From JAAYCI01 sp047972265 (GTDB taxonomy: Bacteria; Bacillota; Clostridia; Oscillospirales; Ruminococcaceae), in NCBI GenBank assembly GCA_047972265.1, contig JBKEAM010000145.1:1-5653 (forward strand): a DNA stretch of 5,653 nt. The letters are read 5' to 3'. A program made the translations under genes and the position numbers. Shown in pieces: positions 1 through 5,286 of the stretch. The notes below the pieces were generated by a model. The model did no database searches, was not told the DNA's origin, and worked only from the letters and a program-made list of their open reading frames with translations. How positions within the stretch are numbered: position 1 is the first letter of the stretch; each line of letters starts with the position of its first letter.

Positions 1-657
1 GACGGCTCTTTCCGCGGATCCAGGGATCTTTCTGCACAAGAAATCCCCTGTATTGGGATACCGGGAACCATTGATAATGATATTGCCTGCACAGACTATA
101 CAATTGGTTACGACACAGCTATGAACACTGCTGTTGAAATGATAGACAAACTGCGCGACACAACACAAAGCCACGACCGTTGCAGTGTTGTTGAGGTAAT
201 GGGCCGCAATGCGGGCTATATTGCTGCCAACACCGGTCTTGCTACCGGCGCTTTGGTTACCCTAGTACCCGAAAAGCCGTATGATGTGGATAAAGATATT
301 GTTGCCAAAATGAAGTTTACCCGCAAAATTGGCAAAAAACACTTTATTATTATTGTGGCCGAGGGTGCAGCCCACGCTGAAGACCTTGCCAAAGAAATTG
401 AAGAAAAAACCGGCATCGAAAGCCGTGCCACTGTATTGGGCCATGTACAGCGTGGTGGCTCGCCCACACTGCGTGACCGTGTAGCGGCAAGCCGTTTGGG
501 CTACCGTGCGGTTGAGCTGTTAAGCCAGGGCATTAAAGACCGTGTTGTTGGCTTTAAAGAGGATGACCTTGTTGATTATGACTTGGAAGAAGCCTTGAAC
601 ATGCATAAGACCTTTGATCTTTCTTTGCTGGATATTTCCTCTGTACTTTCTGTTTAA
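1..657 (+). CDS. pfkA: ATP-dependent 6-phosphofructokinase, 3' part (5' end outside window)
   Basis: This enzyme phosphorylates fructose 6-phosphate to fructose 1,6-bisphosphate, the committed step of glycolysis, in the cytoplasm. The frame is open from base 1, giving 218 residues. They begin at the Asp of the GGDGS motif (E. coli Asp103), and E. coli PfkA also has 218 residues from that point, so about 102 residues are missing. Visible residues are PGTIDND at 21-27 (catalytic Asp25, E. coli Asp127), Arg60 (Arg162), MGR at 67-69 (169-171), a Glu in AEG at 121, and HVQRGGSPT near 148-156 with the substrate-binding His and Arg. Gly in GDGS and Gly in PGTIDND (positions 104 and 124) mark the ATP-dependent rather than the pyrophosphate-dependent class. 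The usual Asp of the NAGD stretch is Tyr (residue 73), a variant known among PFKs. The stop is 23 bases before the pta TTG start, so the two are probably co-transcribed. Confidence 0.96.
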   Translation, partial: DGSFRGSRDLSAQEIPCIGIPGTIDNDIACTDYTIGYDTAMNTAVEMIDKLRDTTQSHDRCSVVEVMGRNAGYIAANTGLATGALVTLVPEKPYDVDKDIVAKMKFTRKIGKKHFIIIVAEGAAHAEDLAKEIEEKTGIESRATVLGHVQRGGSPTLRDRVAASRLGYRAVELLSQGIKDRVVGFKEDDLVDYDLEEALNMHKTFDLSLLDISSVLSV

Positions 658-667
658 AAATTATATT

Positions 668-674
668 GAGGTGA
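668..674 (+). promoter_or_regulatory. Ribosome binding site that decides the pta start
   Basis: GAGGTGA is a 7-base match to the anti-Shine-Dalgarno complement. It touches the in-frame GTG at 675, which leaves no usable spacing there. It sits 6 bases before the in-frame TTG at 681, which is near optimal. This supports TTG 681 as the start. Confidence 0.7.
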
Positions 675-680
675 GTGGAA

Positions 681-1655
681 TTGTTTACAAAAATGATTGA
701 CATCCTAAAGGGCAAAAATGTGAAACTGGTTTTTACCGAAGGGGAAGACCTGCGCATTCAGCAAGCTGCCCAAAAGCTTTTGGAAGAAAAACTGGCTTTG
801 CCGGTTTTGTTGGGTTCTCTGAGCGCAATTGAGGAGACTTCTAAAACAGGCGGCACCAACCTTGAAGGTATGGAAATTATTGACCCCACAAACTACGATA
901 AGTTTGACGAGATGGTAGAAAAAATGACCGAGCTTCGCAAAGGCAAAATGGATGCCGCGCAATGTGCTGAAGCTTTAAAAAAGGCCAACTATTTTGGCAC
1001 CATGCTGGTAAAAATGGGTTACGCACAGGGCCTTTTGGGCGGCGCAACATACTCTACTGCAGATACTGTACGCCCCGCTTTGCAACTTGTTAAAACCCGC
1101 CCGGGTGTAAGTATCGTTTCTAGCTGCTTTATTATGAACCGTGAAGAAGCAGGCAAAGCCGAACGGTACGTTATGGCCGATTGTGCCATCAACCTAGACC
1201 CTAATGAAGATGAGTTGGTTGAAATTACACAAGAAACAGCAAAGGCTGCCCGTTTGTTTGATGTTGACCCCAAAGTTGCGCTTCTTTCTTTTAGCAGCAA
1301 GGGCTCCGGCAAAGGGCCGGGGGTAGAAAAAATGCAAAATGCCACCGCCAAATTAAAAGCGTTGGATTTGGATTTTCCTGTAGATGGAGAGCTGCAATTT
1401 GACGCCGCTTTTGTCCCGGCTGTTGGCCAGTCTAAGGCGCCGGGGTCTGAGGTTGCTGGCTATGCCAATACCTTCATATTCCCCGATATCAATTCGGGCA
1501 ATATAGGTTATAAAATTGCCCAGCGTTTGGGCAGCTTTGAGGCTTTCGGCCCTATTCTTATGGGGCTTAACGCACCAATCAACGATCTTTCTCGCGGCTG
1601 CAATGCCGATGAGGTTTATAAAATGGGGATTATAACAGCAGCTTCTGCTTTATAA
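681..1655 (+). CDS. pta: Phosphate acetyltransferase (phosphotransacetylase)
   Basis: Pta interconverts acetyl-CoA plus phosphate and acetyl-phosphate plus CoA. With acetate kinase it makes ATP and acetate during fermentation. The 324-residue product has the usual length of the single-domain bacterial/archaeal form, without the long N-terminal extension of E. coli Pta. Family blocks seen are KLVFTEGEDLRI near 15-26, LRKGKM near 85-90 (active-site Arg region), GATYSTADTVRPALQLVKT at 121-139 (second active-site Arg at 131), LSFSSKGSGKGP near 202-213, DGELQFDAA at 235-243, and FPDINSGNIGYKIAQRLG followed by GLNAPINDLSRGC. In the last block the Ser304-Arg305 pair matches the catalytic Ser309/Arg310 of Methanosarcina Pta. 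I chose TTG 681 over the upstream GTG 675 because of Shine-Dalgarno spacing and because family members begin shortly before KLVF. It follows pfkA closely. No acetate kinase gene follows it; an RNA gene does. PTB-type phosphate butyryltransferase is a relative, but this sequence fits Pta much better. Confidence 0.95.
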   Translation: MFTKMIDILKGKNVKLVFTEGEDLRIQQAAQKLLEEKLALPVLLGSLSAIEETSKTGGTNLEGMEIIDPTNYDKFDEMVEKMTELRKGKMDAAQCAEALKKANYFGTMLVKMGYAQGLLGGATYSTADTVRPALQLVKTRPGVSIVSSCFIMNREEAGKAERYVMADCAINLDPNEDELVEITQETAKAARLFDVDPKVALLSFSSKGSGKGPGVEKMQNATAKLKALDLDFPVDGELQFDAAFVPAVGQSKAPGSEVAGYANTFIFPDINSGNIGYKIAQRLGSFEAFGPILMGLNAPINDLSRGCNADEVYKMGIITAASAL

Positions 1656-1707
1656 TTTTTGTTAGGAGTTTTGTAAGAATTTGCAGTGTTACGGCTTGGC
1701 AACTTGG

Positions 1708-1736
1708 TTGCAAAAAACACCTTAATACGGTATACT
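1708..1736 (+). promoter_or_regulatory. Sigma-A type promoter of the SRP RNA gene
   Basis: A -35 element TTGCAA (1708-1713) and a -10 element TATACT (1731-1736) are separated by exactly 17 bases, close to the TTGACA/TATAAT consensus. The predicted transcript starts near 1743, about 30 bases before the first base of the SRP RNA closing helix. Two small dyads overlap it: GCAAC/GTTGC (1699-1703/1707-1711) at the -35, and ATACTA/TAGTAT (1732-1737/1741-1746) over the -10 and start point. Promoter calls from sequence alone are predictions, but the match and position before a stable RNA make this one good. Confidence 0.8.
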
Positions 1737-1771
1737 ATTATAGTATTCTTGTGTGCAAATTAGCAGAATAA

Positions 1772-1947
1772 TGTCCGGTGGGCAGTGCGCAGTATGCGCT
1801 GTTTTGCATACGGAAGGCGGGTCCTGTGCAATGGGACACCGTGAACCATGTCAGGCGGGGAACCGAGCAGCATTAAGCGGATGCGCCTGTGTGCCGCAGT
1901 TCACCTGCCTTTCGTATGCAAAGCAGCGCAGCGGCCTGTCCGCCGTT
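1772..1947 (+). ncRNA. ffs: Signal recognition particle RNA (4.5S/scRNA type)
   Basis: This RNA binds Ffh (SRP54) and guides ribosomes making membrane proteins to FtsY at the membrane. The conserved core is GTCAGG (1850-1855), a 3-bp CGG/CCG stem around the GGAA tetraloop (1859-1862), and AGCAGC (1866-1871). It is preceded by TGAACCATG and followed by ATTAAGCGG and TGTGCCGCAG, very like the B. subtilis scRNA apical domain as I remember it. Flanking it is a 27-bp helix, 1796-1822 with 1903-1929, containing only three G-U pairs, and then an outer 10-bp helix, 1776-1785 with 1936-1945. A typical Alu domain (GGGAGGTAGCGG-like, two kissing loops) is not recognisable. The boundaries are taken from the helices. 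The primary transcript probably begins near 1743 and ends in the T-rich tract after 1946. Its place directly before dnaX matches Bacillus. The identity is secure; the exact ends are approximate. Confidence 0.93.
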
Positions 1948-1964
1948 TATTTATTTAATCTTTT
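1931..1964 (+). terminator. Possible intrinsic terminator or leaky 3' end of SRP RNA
   Basis: A short GC-rich hairpin, CGGC (1932-1935) with GCCG (1942-1945), is followed at once by a T-rich tract broken by A residues (1946-1964). The same bases form the 3' arm of the closing SRP helix. The stem is only 4-5 bp and the T tract is interrupted, so termination may be partial. That would let transcripts continue into dnaX, which has no obvious promoter of its own. Confidence 0.35.
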
Positions 1965-1968
1965 AGGC

Positions 1969-1976
1969 AGGGGGTG
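1969..1976 (+). promoter_or_regulatory. Ribosome binding site of dnaX
   Basis: AGGGGGTG lies 5 bases before the TTG at 1982. There is no ATG or GTG in frame nearby, and the encoded protein begins MYRALYRKYRP as DnaX proteins do, so this site supports a TTG start. Confidence 0.6.
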
Positions 1977-1981
1977 CCGGT

Positions 1982-3721
1982 TTGTATCGTGCATTGTATC
2001 GCAAATACAGGCCTTTACGGTTTTTAGACGTAGTGGGGCAAGAAGCAATTACAACAGCCCTGCAAAACCAGTTTATGGCCGATAAAATTGGACATGCCTA
2101 CCTTTTTACAGGTACGCGTGGAACCGGCAAAACAACCTGTGCAAAGATATTTGCCAAGGCGGTTAACTGCGAAAACCCGCAAGGGGCAGAACCTTGTGGG
2201 CAATGTGAGCCCTGTATTGGCATTGATAATGGCAGTATTTTAGACGTTTTAGAAATTGACGCTGCGTCTAACAACAGTGTAGATGATATTCGGGAACTGA
2301 GGGAAGAAACGGCCTATCGTCCCGGGCGCTGTAAGTACCGTGTTTATATCATTGACGAGGTTCATATGCTTTCGGCCTCTGCTTTTAATGCATTGCTAAA
2401 AATAATGGAAGAACCGCCGTCTCATGTTCTGTTTATACTGGCCACTACCGAGATACATAAGGTACCGGCCACAATACAGTCCAGATGCCAACGGTTTGAT
2501 TTTTTGCGTATACCGGCTGATAAAATGGCAGCGAGACTATTGGATGTTGCCCAAAAAGAAAACATCTCTCTTAGCACAGAAGCCGCCGATTTAATTGCTC
2601 GTTTGTCGGACGGTGCTTTGCGTGATGCTCTTTCTTTACTGGATACCTGTTCTGGCCTGGGGGAAACGGTAAATGAACCCTTGGTGCGCCGGATGGCCGG
2701 TGTTGCAGATAGAGAGCATCTGTTTGCGATAAGCAGTGTGTTAAGCCAAGGCAAACCGGTAGAGGCTCTTCAACTGCTGGAGGAACAGCGCGAACGCTCT
2801 GTAGATGCACGGCGTTTATGCGAAGAGCTTGTGTACCATTACCGCAATTTTGTGTTGGCACATGCCGCGCCGGATGGAAGCTTGCTTGAAAATATTCCCG
2901 CTGATGAACGCCAAACCTATATGCGGGAAAAAAAAGATGTAAGTGAAGAACAGGCAATAAGTGCCGTTAAAATTCTTACCGCCGCTATGGACCGCATGGG
3001 CCGCTCACCAAATCCTCGCATAGAGCTGGAAGTGGCAATGTTTGATATTGCAAAGCCGGTGGTTGCTGTTGTAGCGGCTGTGCCCGTTACAGCAAGTACA
3101 GACAGGGCGCCTTCTCCGCAGCCAGTAGTGGCTTCGCCTGCGCCAGTTGCCCCTAAAGCTTTTGTACCCCCAACGCCGGTAAGCGTACCTGCTCAAACTG
3201 CGGTACCTATAGCGATAAGTACAATGGAAAAATTACAATCACAAGAGTTTGTGACGGCAGTGGAAAATAGACAGCAAGAACCTGTTCAGGGAATGGCCTC
3301 TATGCCCATTGAAGACGACGAAATAATGGGGACATTGCCACCACAAGACAATACTGTGCAAGTTCGCTCTTCTGCTGACAATGCACAATTGGATGACCAA
3401 GTGCCTTTTGATGTGTGGCCTCAGGTTCTTGAGGCGGTTTCATCTTCCGATTCGTTTCTTCATTCGTTAATGTTGGGTACGCTTGCCTATACAGATAACC
3501 GCAGGGTGTTTATACAAGGCAAAGAAATGTTTATGACATATATGCGGGATTATCCGGATACAGCAAAAAAAATAAGAGAAGCCATACAGCAAGTTACGGG
3601 TGTACGATATGGTATTGCACCCTATAAGCAACCCGAATCTACACCAGAACTAAAGCAAAATACCGCACAAGACACTGTAAAACAATGGGAATCTTTAGGG
3701 ATCCCAATTGAATACGAATAA
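1982..3721 (+). CDS. dnaX: DNA polymerase III subunits gamma/tau (clamp-loader ATPase)
   Basis: DnaX is the motor of the clamp loader. It uses ATP to load the beta clamp, and its tau form links the loader to the replicative polymerase and helicase. The 579-residue product starts with TTG. Seen in order: MYRALYRKYRP; Walker A GTRGTGKT at 44-51; the zinc-binding cysteines C63, C72, C75, C78; Walker B IIDEVH at 123-128; sensor-1 LATTE at 153-157; the SRC motif with the arginine finger R168; and LSDGALRDALSLLD near 208-221. The collar domain (domain III) runs to about residue 358. A Pro/Ala/Val-rich linker follows (about 359-410), then an acidic stretch and a C-terminal tau-like domain (about 465-553, beginning DVWPQVLEAV). 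The length is close to the 563 residues of B. subtilis DnaX. It follows the SRP RNA and precedes ybaB and recR, the usual arrangement. An A-rich slippery heptamer in the correct phase lies at codons 316-318; see findings. Confidence 0.97.
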   Translation: MYRALYRKYRPLRFLDVVGQEAITTALQNQFMADKIGHAYLFTGTRGTGKTTCAKIFAKAVNCENPQGAEPCGQCEPCIGIDNGSILDVLEIDAASNNSVDDIRELREETAYRPGRCKYRVYIIDEVHMLSASAFNALLKIMEEPPSHVLFILATTEIHKVPATIQSRCQRFDFLRIPADKMAARLLDVAQKENISLSTEAADLIARLSDGALRDALSLLDTCSGLGETVNEPLVRRMAGVADREHLFAISSVLSQGKPVEALQLLEEQRERSVDARRLCEELVYHYRNFVLAHAAPDGSLLENIPADERQTYMREKKDVSEEQAISAVKILTAAMDRMGRSPNPRIELEVAMFDIAKPVVAVVAAVPVTASTDRAPSPQPVVASPAPVAPKAFVPPTPVSVPAQTAVPIAISTMEKLQSQEFVTAVENRQQEPVQGMASMPIEDDEIMGTLPPQDNTVQVRSSADNAQLDDQVPFDVWPQVLEAVSSSDSFLHSLMLGTLAYTDNRRVFIQGKEMFMTYMRDYPDTAKKIREAIQQVTGVRYGIAPYKQPESTPELKQNTAQDTVKQWESLGIPIEYE

Positions 3722-3730
3722 ACAAAGGTT

Positions 3731-3737
3731 AAAGGAG
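3731..3737 (+). promoter_or_regulatory. Ribosome binding site of ybaB
   Basis: AAAGGAG lies 7 bases before the ATG at 3745, in the 23-base gap after the dnaX stop. There is no promoter in the gap, so this gene is translated from the dnaX transcript. Confidence 0.65.
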
Positions 3738-3744
3738 CGTTTTT

Positions 3745-4086
3745 ATGAAAGCACGTTTGCCGCAGGGCTATGGAAAACAAAACATTAATGATTTAATGAA
3801 GCAGGCACAATTGATGCAGGATCAGATGGCCGAAAAGCAAGAAGAACTGAAAGAAACCGAGTATAAAGCAACTGCTGCCGGAGGGATGGTAGAGGTTACA
3901 ATGCGTGGAGATCATCAGGTGGTTTCGGTAAAAATCAATCCTGAAGTAGTACAGCCCGATGATGTTGAGATGCTGGAGGATATGATTGCGGCAGCAGTTA
4001 ACGAAGCCGTACGTATTGTGGACGAATCCTCTGAAAATGAGATGAGTAGTATTTCCAGCGGGTTTAATATCCCGGGGTTAACATAA
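3745..4086 (+). CDS. YbaB/EbfC family nucleoid-associated DNA-binding protein
   Basis: Members are small dimeric proteins that bind DNA and associate with the nucleoid; their exact role is still debated. In many bacteria the gene sits between dnaX and recR, as here, which suggests a link to replication or recombinational repair. The 113-residue product has the family plan. A short Gly-containing N-terminus leads into NINDLMKQAQLMQDQMAEKQEELKETEY (about 14-41), a long charged helix. Next come the AAGGMVEVTMRGDHQVVSVKINPEVVQPDDVEMLEDMIAAAVNEAVR core and a tail ending SGFNIPGLT, where family members typically end NLPGLF or similar. The length is normal (about 100-115). The start is fixed by the Shine-Dalgarno AAAGGAG. 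Gap to recR: 39 bases. Confidence 0.94.
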   Translation: MKARLPQGYGKQNINDLMKQAQLMQDQMAEKQEELKETEYKATAAGGMVEVTMRGDHQVVSVKINPEVVQPDDVEMLEDMIAAAVNEAVRIVDESSENEMSSISSGFNIPGLT

Positions 4087-4125
4087 TTTTATTTAAGCTT
4101 TAGGCAAAGAAGGCAGGGGAGTGTA

Positions 4126-4725
4126 ATGGGGGCCAACGCGGCACCGCTGGAAAAATTAATAGAGCAATTTGCCAAATTAAATGGCATTGGACGTAAAGGG
4201 GCAGCGCGTTTGGCATATCAGGTTTTAGCGATGAACCCCGAAGATGCTGCTGAATTTGCGCAAGCAATACAGGACGCCCACCGTTTGATTCACCGTTGCA
4301 AAATATGCCAAAACTTTACCGAGCATGAAGTATGCGGAGTTTGCACCGATATGGGCAGAGATCGCTCTACCGTTTGCGTTGTAGAAAGCCCGCGAGATGT
4401 TACCGCCTTTGAGCATACGCGGGAGTACCGCGGACTTTACCATGTTTTACATGGCCTAATTTCGCCTATGGATGGCATTGGTGCTGATCAGCTAGCTGTT
4501 AAAGAATTGTTAAAACGATTGGCGGATGATGCTGTAAAAGAAGTAATTATGGCTACCAACCCCACGGTAGAGGGGGAGGCAACCGCTACGTATTTGGCAA
4601 AGCTTATAAAGCCGTTGGGTGTGCGTACCACTCGCTTGGCTTATGGGTTGCCGGTGGGCGGCAATTTGGAGTATGTGGATGATGTTACCCTGTTTAGGGC
4701 TTTAGAGGGCCGCGGAGACTTGTAA
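4126..4725 (+). CDS. recR: Recombination mediator protein RecR
   Basis: RecR acts with RecF and RecO to load RecA on gapped single-stranded DNA for repair of daughter-strand gaps. The 199-residue protein has the usual length (about 198-200). Features in order: a helix-hairpin-helix LNGIGRKGAARLA at 18-30; a C4 zinc finger C58, C61, C70, C73 (CKIC...CGVC); a Toprim domain beginning VCVVESPRDV with acidic Glu87; LHGLISPMDGIG near 108-119; TNPTVEGEATATYL near 144-157; and the conserved end TRLAYGLPVGGNLEYVDDVTLFRALEGR. The ATG at 4126 follows GGGGAG (4116-4121) with a short 4-base spacer, and the N-terminus aligns with family members. It is the last gene of the dnaX-ybaB-recR cluster; smpB downstream has its own promoter. 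No convincing terminator lies in the 78-base gap. Confidence 0.97.
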   Translation: MGANAAPLEKLIEQFAKLNGIGRKGAARLAYQVLAMNPEDAAEFAQAIQDAHRLIHRCKICQNFTEHEVCGVCTDMGRDRSTVCVVESPRDVTAFEHTREYRGLYHVLHGLISPMDGIGADQLAVKELLKRLADDAVKEVIMATNPTVEGEATATYLAKLIKPLGVRTTRLAYGLPVGGNLEYVDDVTLFRALEGRGDL

Positions 4726-4741
4726 AAGCCCAATAATCTTA

Positions 4742-4770
4742 TTGACAAAACACTTGCATAAATGTATAGT
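4742..4770 (+). promoter_or_regulatory. Strong sigma-A promoter of smpB (and probably ssrA)
   Basis: A perfect -35 TTGACA (4742-4747), a 17-base spacer and TATAGT as -10 (4765-4770) give one of the best promoter matches in the window. The predicted start is near 4777, leaving a leader of about 27 bases with the ribosome binding site. A dyad CAATAA/TTATTG (4731-4736/4739-4744) overlaps the first bases of the -35 and could be an operator, but that is speculative. Confidence 0.82.
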
Positions 4771-4788
4771 GGAGATCCAAAATACTAT

Positions 4789-4795
4789 AAGGAGG
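4789..4795 (+). promoter_or_regulatory. Ribosome binding site that decides the smpB start
   Basis: AAGGAGG lies 8 bases before ATG 4804. The longer reading from ATG 4762 would start upstream of the -10 element, so it could not be on the transcript from this promoter. Confidence 0.85.
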
Positions 4796-4803
4796 CAAAC
4801 GGT

Positions 4804-5262
4804 ATGGCAGGAACAAAACTGATAGTGGCCAACCGTAAGGCCCGGCACGAGTATTTTGTGTTAGAAACATTAGAAGCTGGAATAGAGCTGGTAGGCACAG
4901 AGGTAAAAAGCATCCGCAATGGTGGAGCAAACCTAAAAGAGTCTTGGGTGGATGTAAAAACAGGTGAAGCCTACTTGCATGGTATGCATATTTCTCCTTA
5001 CGAAAAAGGCAATATTTTTAACAGGGACCCTTTACGACCCCGTAAATTGCTGCTTCATAAAAGAGAAATACGCAAAATGGCTGCGGATATTAAAACAAAA
5101 GGGCTTACACTTATTCCACTATCTCTTTATTTTAAAGATTCTAAAGTAAAAGTAGAGCTTGGGCTTTGCAAAGGCAAAAAGCTTTACGACAAAAGGGCAT
5201 CCGCCGCCGAGCGTGATGCACGCAGAGATATGGATCGTGCTGTAAAAAGGCATAGCCGTTAA
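4804..5262 (+). CDS. smpB: SsrA-binding protein SmpB (tmRNA partner)
   Basis: SmpB binds the tRNA-like part of tmRNA and brings it to ribosomes stalled on truncated mRNA, where its C-terminal tail occupies the empty mRNA channel. The 152-residue product has normal length and all family blocks: KLIVANRKARHEYFVLETLEAGIELVGTEVKSIR (5-38, with the conserved GTEVKSIR), LKESW, AYLHGMHISPYEKGN (56-70), RKLLLHKREI (80-89), KGLTLIPLSLYF (99-110), and KGKKLYDKR at 123-131, with the DKR motif just before the basic tail ERDARRDMDRAVKRHSR. I chose ATG 4804 on the strong Shine-Dalgarno and because family proteins begin shortly before this K-x-x-A-N-R-K block. Its RNA partner ssrA starts 24 bases after the stop, a common arrangement that allows coordinated production. 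Confidence 0.97.
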   Translation: MAGTKLIVANRKARHEYFVLETLEAGIELVGTEVKSIRNGGANLKESWVDVKTGEAYLHGMHISPYEKGNIFNRDPLRPRKLLLHKREIRKMAADIKTKGLTLIPLSLYFKDSKVKVELGLCKGKKLYDKRASAAERDARRDMDRAVKRHSR

Positions 5263-5286
5263 CAGTGGCTTGTATATATTTTATAG

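Noticed and set aside
216..467. Minus-strand open frames inside pfkA, pta, dnaX and recR
   Set aside because: They lie opposite well-supported genes, have no family motifs or ribosome binding sites, and are shadows of codon usage.
675..680. GTG start for pta
   Set aside because: It abuts the Shine-Dalgarno GAGGTGA; TTG 681 has proper spacing.
1664..1676. AGGAG followed by TTG TAA just after pta
   Set aside because: It looks like a ribosome binding site with a start codon, but the stop follows at once. No gene is encoded; probably chance or a relic.
1696..1716. GCAAC/GTTGC stem followed by an A run, considered as a pta terminator
   Set aside because: On the + strand the run is A, not T, and the stem is only 5 bp and overlaps the promoter. 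On the - strand no T tract follows the stem either.
1753..2085. A 110-residue + strand open reading frame
   Set aside because: It overlaps the whole SRP RNA and the start of dnaX in another frame. The composition follows the RNA helices and there is no family resemblance.
4762..4803. An upstream ATG that would extend smpB by 14 residues
   Set aside because: It lies before the -10 element of the smpB promoter, has no ribosome binding site, and the extension is not typical of SmpB.
4964..5149. A 61-residue + strand frame inside smpB
   Set aside because: It is an out-of-frame reading within a secure smpB gene.
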